This document shows positions 57,774 to 64,000 of a stretch of DNA of 64,000 nt, piece by piece. The stretch lies in NCBI GenBank assembly GCA_023213395.1, contig CM041465.1, positions 139,693,741-139,757,740 on the forward strand, in the 5' to 3' direction. A program made the translations under genes and the position numbers. Under the pieces are notes generated by a model. That model searched no databases. It had not been told where the DNA came from and saw only the letters and a list, made by a program, of their open reading frames with translations. The DNA is from Cycas panzhihuaensis (Eukaryota; Cycadophyta). Each line of letters begins with the position of its first letter. The stretch's first letter is position 1.

Positions 57774-58121
57774 AAAGGGAAGACTTAAAGTAGTTTGCAA
57801 GCTATGCTAGATAAGAGTATTAAATCACATCATAGTATTAGTCATCAATAAAAGAATATCATCATAATCATAGATATCTAATCATCTAATTGATAATTCT
57901 TCAACTTATATGATTTAAAATCAAATGATACATATTCAACCATATCTTAACCAAAGTCTATGCTGTCAAATAATCAACCAAAAGAAATCCCATAACTAAA
58001 ATACTAACCAAGTGACATCTTTTGTATAAATAAAAACCATAGCTACTGAATAGCTTAAGAAAATAAACTAAGACATGAGCCTAACCATACAAAAAAGGGT
58101 TGGTTATGGTGAAACATGAAC

Positions 58122-58740
58122 TTTGTCATCGCTAGTTTAAAAATCTCTTCCTAGAAATTACTAATAAATTTAGAATTTCTATTAGAGATAATATTTTTAG
58201 AAAATTTATGTATCTAATGGATATTATTCATAAAGAATTCAATAACTTATGGGGTACTATAAGTCAACTTCATAAGAATAAAATGACCACACTCTATAAG
58301 GAGATTAACAACTATAAATATGATATCTTTCCTCTCAAATTTTCATAGTCTTATCATAAAGTCCTTTGAAATCTCTTTATATTTTTGTTATATAATTAGT
58401 GTTTATTGTAAATATTATAGGACCTATATATACTTCAACTTTTACATCTAGTAAACATCACACTCTAATTAAAAAATCTCTCTCTTTTCATTCCCTTTTA
58501 ATAAAAGGATTATTTTATCATTTCTTAAGTCTTTATAAATCTCGAGCAACCTATTAGCAGAGACTAGTGGTGTTCCTAGTATATCTCATTCTTGAGACTT
58601 GAGTTACTTGGAAGGTGTATCATATTTTTGTATAATAAGGTCTTTTTATTAGTATATTAATTTGGTATTACTATCCCATTATTATATAACTTAATAATAT
58701 GGTAAGCTTATTGCTTAGATATTTATTCCTGATGTAGTTC
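58122..58740 (-). pseudogene. Integrase core of element L
   Basis: The minus-strand reading near 58320-58122 has DIIFIVVNLLIECGHFILMK (first Asp replaced by Asn), then NNIH-IHKFSKNIISNRNSKF (second Asp replaced by Asn) and EEIFKLAMTKF. It fits the gypsy core (VVVDRLTKxxHFI, IVSDRDxxF, FWxELFKLxGTKL) motif by motif. The reading continues across K into 31682. The part at 58330-58740 is worn and holds the zinc-finger side. Confidence 0.85.
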
Positions 58741-60200
58741 ATTCAACCATGAAGGCTAAACAATTGATATAATTATGCAGTCCTCTTCTCTATACATTTT
58801 AGAGAGAGCATATACTATCATATTATCCTTCCCCTTTTTGTAAGTTATTTCAAAATTATATTCATGTATCTTACTTACATATATCTATTTCTCTTACAAA
58901 AAGCTTGGCTATGATGGGAAGTAATTTATGCTACAATGATCTATTTTCACTATGAATTTACTATCTAGTAGGCATTGCCACCACTTAGCTAGGTCATTAA
59001 GGATCACATGCATTTCCTTATTATATGTACTCTTTCTCTTAAGTTCAACTTTCATCTTTAAAACTCAATCAATCTATCATTTTAAAGAAGTGCCACACTA
59101 ATCCCTATTCCTAAAGAATCATGCTCTATTATAAATGGATATAAATAAATTATCATAATAAGGACTAATACTATGTTAAAAGTTGTCTTAAGGTGACTAA
59201 AACTATACTTAGTTATGTTATTTCATTTAAATTCATCATTTTTATATAAATTAGTGAGTAATCATGCTATTATTGAATAACTCTTTATAAGCTTCCTATA
59301 GTGACCTATTAACTTTAAAGACTCTTATATGTTTAAGATATTCTTAGGGGTAGAGGAGACTAAGAAAGCTTGTACCTTTTATAGGTTAATTTGCACTCCC
59401 TCTTATGAAATAGCATGGATAAGTTATTCTAATGTTTACCTTCCAAAACTAAACTTAGATTTCTTCATGTAAAACTTATTTTTTCTCAATGTTTATAGGG
59501 TTACTTCTTAGTTCTTAAGATGGTCTTCTTAAAGTTTTTATATCATTGAGCAAAACCATATAAAATAATCTAAGAAATAGCATAAACACCTTATTCATGA
59601 TTTCTTAAAGTGTAGTTGGAGAATTTATAAGACCAAACAATATCGACTTAAATTTAAACAATCCCTAATATATGCAAAATGTTATCCTTTTGGTATCTCA
59701 TAGTTCGATATGTATTTAGTAGTATCTTGAGTAAAGATTAACTTTTGAAAAATATATGGCTCCATGAAATTTATTAGTTATATCATCCATTTATAGAATG
59801 GGATACTTATTTTTTAGCATTATTTTGTTAAATAACTAATAATTGACACACATCCTAAATGGCCTATGTTTCTCTCTACCAAAGACTCTTAGTGCTACAT
59901 AGTGACTCTTATTAGTGGTAATAGCCCTATTAAAAAAGAGTTCCTATGTTAGCCTCTGTATTTTAATTTTTTATTTATGGACACACTTATATGGCTTGAT
60001 TATTATAGGACCCTTTCCAAGTTCAATATTAATAATATACTTCGTGTTTTCAAATAGGAAAAAATAATTAGAAGTCCTAAAATTTTCCTAATATTTATCC
60101 AAAAATTAGCTAACTTATTCCTATTGATGGGTTGCTAACATATCCTTGTAATCCTATCCTTATATTATAGAGATTCTGCCTATGAATTTAGTATGTCTGT
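58741..60200 (-). pseudogene. RT and RNase H of element L
   Basis: Reading order on the minus strand mirrors element F. The RT start lies near 59880 (CVSIISYLTK where CVDYRxLNK is expected), the RNase H region near 59130-58900, and the RNase H to integrase linker after that; blocks such as the one around 58809 align with F at 27767. Frequent stops mean only patches can be read. Gag and protease are missing between RT and primer site. Confidence 0.65.
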
Positions 60201-60444
60201 TACAAAGTAGTTTTACCGTATATTCTAATAGTACAATATAGGACCATAGGGTGTTAATTTTTTATAATTAATGTAGATGTTTATATATGTAAAAATAGAT
60301 GAAGAATTACATCAAATCCTTAAGTTTCAAAGATATAGAAGTTCACATGAAAAGATACCTTACTATGTTGGGGTTATTGATGATTTATTTCCCAATCATA
60401 CATAATTAAATGCCATCTAGATACTTGTTAGAAATGTAAATTTA

Positions 60445-60455
60445 CTCTGATACCA
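60445..60455 (-). other. Primer binding site of element L
   Basis: The minus strand reads TGGTATCAGAG, an 11-base initiator-tRNA complement, two bases inside the LTR. Confidence 0.75.
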
Positions 60456-60457
60456 AT

Positions 60458-60490
60458 TTAGAATTTAGAGTATTTATACAATAGAATATA

Positions 60491-60575
<85 letters not shown>

Positions 60576-60972
60576 GATTGAATTATCTCATAAAGAATGT
60601 ACATATATAATGGAGTAGACATGAATATAAAGCATTACAAGCATTTACCATAAGAGAGACAACAAATTTATATGTGAAAAATTTAGTGTAGAAAAAACCA
60701 TGGGAGAAGGTAGAGTCAGAGCTTCTCTTTATAATCAAAATAAGTATATATCTTTTTTTAAGTTCTCAAGTGATGTGTATACATACTTATATCAATAGTC
60801 ACTTTATAAGTAACTTAGTATTTCCCTTGAGTCATTTCATTATCCAATAATATATTAGCATGGATATATATGCCTATTACATATCTAAATATATCTAATG
60901 AGTGGGGTTTGTATGCACCACACATCATTAATATTAAATATTATATATGTGATTAATTTGCATATTCTAGCA
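60458..60972 (-). repeat. 5' LTR of element L
   Basis: About 515 bp between the primer site and TTCTAGCA. It contains an 81-base AT microsatellite, so its true length is uncertain. A polypurine-like stretch follows on the outer side. Confidence 0.6.
60493..60573. repeat. (AT)40 microsatellite
   Basis: A pure AT dinucleotide run of 81 bases inside the L LTR. Confidence 0.95.
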
Positions 60973-61640
60973 TTCCTCCTTAATGCTTATTATCTTGGAT
61001 TCTTTATCAAGTCTTCATCTCCTTAGTCTTCAATTCTTTATGTCTTCATATTTGCTACTAGATAGAAAGAAAATTCTTCCATTTTCTTAACCCTTTTCTT
61101 TATCTAAGTAAAACTCGAAAAATTAAAAAATATAAAAGTATAAGATTCCCTAGGAAGGATATTGAAAATATTGTCATAGTAGTTTTGAATCTATAACTAC
61201 TTCACTCAGTTGTATAGGTTAGTGGATTCTACCACCCACCTTATATCCAAGCCTTTCGTCATGTTCTTCATCCATATCTCATTTGACGACATAACTAGGT
61301 GAAGACTCCTTCTTAGGAGTTGGGAAAAGGTGGTTACTTGGGTCTTCTTAAACCTTATATCTCTTGGTTCTAATTTACACAAAGGAAACACCCCATTAAT
61401 TGAGAGATATATAATTTGGGTCCACCCGAGAAGACATCGTCTTTCTAGTGATCAGACTGGGGAACTATTATGTACTGTTTATTTTCTTTTAAAGCAATGG
61501 AAACTACAACTCCTACTCCTAGGTGCTCTTTAAGACTCTAAGACCTTCCACCTAATTCTCAAGTGTACCTTTTACACTTTGGTCAAGAAGTCTCATCATA
61601 TTATGTCAAATCTTCAAAACTTCAAGTGTAAGACACTTAT
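60973..61640. other. Unassigned stretch right of the L LTR
   Basis: It begins with TTCCTCCTTAATG, a polypurine tract if read on the minus strand. No domain was recognised. Open frames at 61206-61391 (minus) and 61330-61533 (plus) overlap and look like chance. It may be the 3' region of a tandem L copy or the leader of M. Confidence 0.4.
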
Positions 61641-61682
61641 GTTTATCCTCTTGAAGATTCAACTTAATTATACAACATACCA

Positions 61683-62690
61683 ATGGAACAAAGATATCTT
61701 GAACCCTCTCAATACCCTAGTGACCCTTATTTTGTAGATCCCTCTTTTGCACAAGAAGAACCACCTTCTAGTCAACCACATTCATCCTTATTTGAACTAA
61801 TTTTTATTAGGATTCCTACTCCAATACATATACTTGGTTACCAAGATCCATTTTACCTAAAGAATCACACCATGATATCCCCACCATACCATATTTAGAT
61901 TGTTCCTTTAGGTGAGGTTTATGAGTCAATAGAAGTAGATCCTCCACCTAATACCATTCAGTCTCCTTGCCCTTCTTGCCCTCTTTCACCTAGACCTTCA
62001 TCATGATCCCATTCCCCTCCTTTAAAGGAAATGGATAACTATAAGTCAACTCATTCATAGCCTCAACACTCTCCTCCTAGACAACAAGCTTAGATCCACT
62101 CTTCTCATCCCATATATTTCACCCATAGAGATACTACTACTGTTTTTACTTATGGTAACCTTAATGCCTCTCATGCATCTACTTCTAGTTAAGTGGTTAT
62201 GCCTTCACCTAGTTTATGACCTATTTGTTCTTACACCACTAGATTTGCCCCTTCCTGTACTATTTCTTCTACTGCTTAATTACCTCTTCACATGTCATAT
62301 ATGATTTCATCTCATGGTGTTAGACCTTTCCCACCATCTCCTAAGGCGTCTAACATGATTCCTACTTTACAACATAATTCTTATACTCACTCCATCCATC
62401 CTTATGCTTTAGCTAGGTAATCACAAGCCTTAAGAGTTTCTGATCCTACTTCTTCTTTACACATTCTTAGGCCTACTCCACAAGTTAATCCTTTTACCAC
62501 TTTTAATCTAATCTTTCCATAATATCTTATACCCCAAACTAACTCTATCATTAATCATATATCTTGGTTTAATCCCCCCTCTACCTTTCCATCTCATAAT
62601 GCTTTGCAACTATAACAATAACAAAAATTATAACAACCTATCGTTTCATCTATTATACATCCATCCTCCTTTCCTCAACGTTCTACTATG
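61683..62690 (+). pseudogene. Pro/Ser/Tyr-rich N-terminal gag extension of M
   Basis: The frame from ATG at 61683 reads MEQRYLEPSQYPSDPYFVDP, EEPPSSQPHSS and on through Pro/Ser-rich stretches (for example PSCPLSPRPSS-like at 61970-62000). Stops are again mostly at Gln positions. Such long Pro/Ser/Gln-rich tracts precede the gag core in large plant gypsy elements. It is CCT/TCC-rich on this strand. Confidence 0.6.
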
Positions 62691-63230
62691 TTGAGGCCAA
62701 GGAGGCCTTTTCTTGACTACATGAAGTCTCTATTCCCATGTGAGATCCTTCTATTACCTATGCCTCCTATTCTTCTTGAGTTGCCTAAATTTTTTGGTGA
62801 CTCTTCTTAGGATCATACTTCCCATATATAAGCATTTACACTTGCTTCTATAGAGTTTATGCCATACAACTATGTCATGATGTGATTGTTCTTTAAATCA
62901 CTTCAAGGTGATGCCTTGAAGGGGTTTTACCATCTCCCCTCAGCTTCCATCCTCTTGTTCCAATAATTAATTGACTCATTTATCAACTACTTTGATGTAG
63001 TGAGACCATTTGAAGTGGGTATTAAATCCCTATTAGCCATCAAGCAAAACCATGATGAGACTTCAAGGGACTTTGTTAGAAGATTTCAAGACCAGGTACA
63101 TGCTTGTCACTCACATCTTGATCATAGCTTACTATTTGATATGTTTACTAATGTGTTAATGCCCCACACACATTTAGAAGTCCTAAAACTTGGTCCTCAA
63201 ACATATAAAGTGATCAATGCTTAGCCCTAG
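62691..63230 (+). pseudogene. Gypsy gag core of element M
   Basis: It reads RPRRPFLDYMKSLFPCEILL, LELPKFFGDSS, AFTLASIEFMPYNYVMM, LFFKSLQGDALKGFYHLPSA, LIDSFINYFDVVRPFEVGIK and SLLAIKQNHDETSRDFVRRF, then QDQVHACHS. This is the full plant gag core, including the SLxxxALxWF and QxxxEtxxdFxxRF signatures. TAG stops stand at expected Gln or Arg places. The open frame 63000-63224 is its last third, and its Met is internal. Confidence 0.85.
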
Positions 63231-64000
63231 AAACATTTAAAATTTAGGCAGGTATTAAGAAGGTTAGGAAACCTATGTATTCTAAATAAACAATTTAAAC
63301 TACAAAGGCTTCCAATCCATAACCCACTTATAATCACCTAACCTCTTCTATCAGATCATTAGAGCACGTGATCAACAATAAATTATATATTGATAGTCCT
63401 TCTTAGAGCTAGTCTTTCACAACAGACCAAAGTTATTCATCTTATTAAAATAAAGGAGAAACGAGCTCCTCCTCCACCTCCTCCCATCAGAAAGATAAAA
63501 TGGTTCTCATACCATCATACTAATGCACGTGATAGAAGTGAGAGCCATACCATTCAAAACACAACCCAAAACATAGATATCTAACCAAACTACTCTTATA
63601 AGTCATCTTAAGACCAAATGATCCATAAGGATTTGTTGCCTCAACATAACGAGAAAACAAGTGAAGGTGATAAAGGTAAGGAAAAGAGGGTCCAAGATGA
63701 TGAAGGTGAGCCTTCAAGTTCTAATTCATCAAAGAAGGCTACCCCTCCCTCAAACACTCCAACAAAAATATCTAACAATCAATCTCGCCTACCTCTTAAA
63801 GGTGGGGACACCAAGAGAACTATAAACATAGTGGAGATCACAAAGAGCACAGGACTATTTAAATTATTTGATGATTTAATGGTGAGGAATCCTAATTCTT
63901 TATCTCTAATACCCCCCATCCCCCTCCCCTCTCCCCCGGTGGCCATCCCATTAAGTTTAGGTCCATTCCCTCTAGTATTAAGGATGGATCATTCTTTTTG
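63231..64000 (+). pseudogene. Gag C-terminal region of M to the window edge
   Basis: It is Lys/Pro/Ser-rich and hydrophilic (KEKRAPPPPPPIRKIKW near 63450; later PSSNSSKKATPPSNTPTK). A zinc knuckle was not recognised. Near 63910-63940 a C-run-rich stretch (CCCCCCATCCCCCTCCCC) gives a strong strand bias. Protease and RT would follow outside the window. Confidence 0.5.

Larger units (their letters stand above)
31683..58116 (-). mobile_element. Element K, Ty3/gypsy with about 3.2-kb LTRs
   Basis: Two long direct repeats (31683-41933 and 48421-58116) are each interrupted by another element; without these they measure about 3202 and 3252 bp. Target duplicates TGAAC are exact (31678-31682, 58117-58121). 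A polypurine tract (AAGGGGAAAA) lies inside the left LTR and a primer-site candidate inside the right one. The net length is about 12.9 kb, of which 6.5 kb is interior. It carries a gag remnant and one RNase H domain. Long LTRs plus interior tandem motifs recall the Tat/Ogre group, but the clade is not proven. Confidence 0.9.
48421..58116 (-). repeat. 5' LTR of element K, interrupted by B
   Basis: It runs from TGGTTCCCTGACTTGGGGG (48421) to TTATGGTGAAACA (58116). Without element B and its duplicate it measures about 3252 bp against 3202 bp on the left. Confidence 0.9.
23595..60972 (-). mobile_element. Element L, Ty3/gypsy retrotransposon, split by G and K
   Basis: Pieces at 23595-23910, 31361-31682 and 58122-60457, plus the LTR at 60458-60972, form one minus-strand gypsy element. 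Integrase is interrupted twice. Removing K (31683-58116 plus one TGAAC) joins LAMTKF to TMNIFYYL in frame, and removing G (23911-31355 plus one CTATT) joins KEFKNNYDIVDN to RMK in frame. The gag/protease part is missing: only about 600 bp separate RT from the primer site. The 3' end beyond integrase meets the H LTR at 23594 and is not seen again. Confidence 0.75.
61641..64000 (+). mobile_element. Element M, gypsy retrotransposon (5' part)
   Basis: A plus-strand gag region with its N-terminal extension reaches the window edge. The LTR and primer site were not found upstream. The gag resembles that of K on the opposite strand, so M may be a K-type element whose pol lies outside the window. Confidence 0.7.

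Noticed and set aside
60493-60573. Origin or matrix-attachment signal from the long AT run
   Set aside because: A pure dinucleotide microsatellite explains it; nothing else supports a function.

Overview
The window looks like intergenic DNA from a large, repeat-choked plant nuclear genome. It is very AT-rich. Nearly everything recognisable is decayed LTR-retrotransposon: Ty1/copia, Ty3/gypsy, small non-autonomous elements and two miniature TRIMs. No intact host gene, rRNA, tRNA or CRISPR array was found. Reading frames are broken mostly by stops standing where Gln, Arg or Trp codons are expected, as C-to-T decay of methylated DNA would give. Low-GC gymnosperms such as Welwitschia show this kind of landscape, but the species assignment is only a guess.

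Left third (1-23.6 kb). Element A (minus; one LTR at 2351-2783 plus leader) runs towards the left window edge. Copia element H (minus, about 3.95-23.6 kb) is split by copia D (plus, 5' LTR at 8970), which carries a 311-bp TRIM (12175-12485) and a related copia E in the opposite orientation (15531-22982). The order is H > D > (TRIM1, E).

Middle and right (23.6-61 kb). A gypsy element L (minus, LTR 60458-60972) was cut twice inside its integrase. The first cut is by G (plus, 23911-31355, target duplication CTATT), which holds TRIM2 (25572-25891) and chromovirus F (minus, 25897-30193). The second is by K (minus, 31683-58116, target duplication TGAAC), a Ty3-type element with LTRs of about 3.2 kb. 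Each LTR of K received its own insertion: copia C (33228-40271, TATAT) in the left one and non-autonomous element B (51335-57773, AGAGG/AAAGG) in the right one. Mentally removing G and K makes L's integrase read through both joints in frame, which supports the map.

Right end (61.6-64 kb). This holds the broken gag region of another gypsy element, M (plus), whose gag resembles that of K.

The most interesting content is in element B. On its antisense strand it carries what reads as a decayed piece of a cellular polynucleotide 3'-phosphatase gene (54216-54477), with other exon-like stretches nearby. Element A has the same LTR and leader family but a different interior, possibly with another exon fragment at 48-297. 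A and B may therefore belong to a non-autonomous LTR family that captures host gene pieces.
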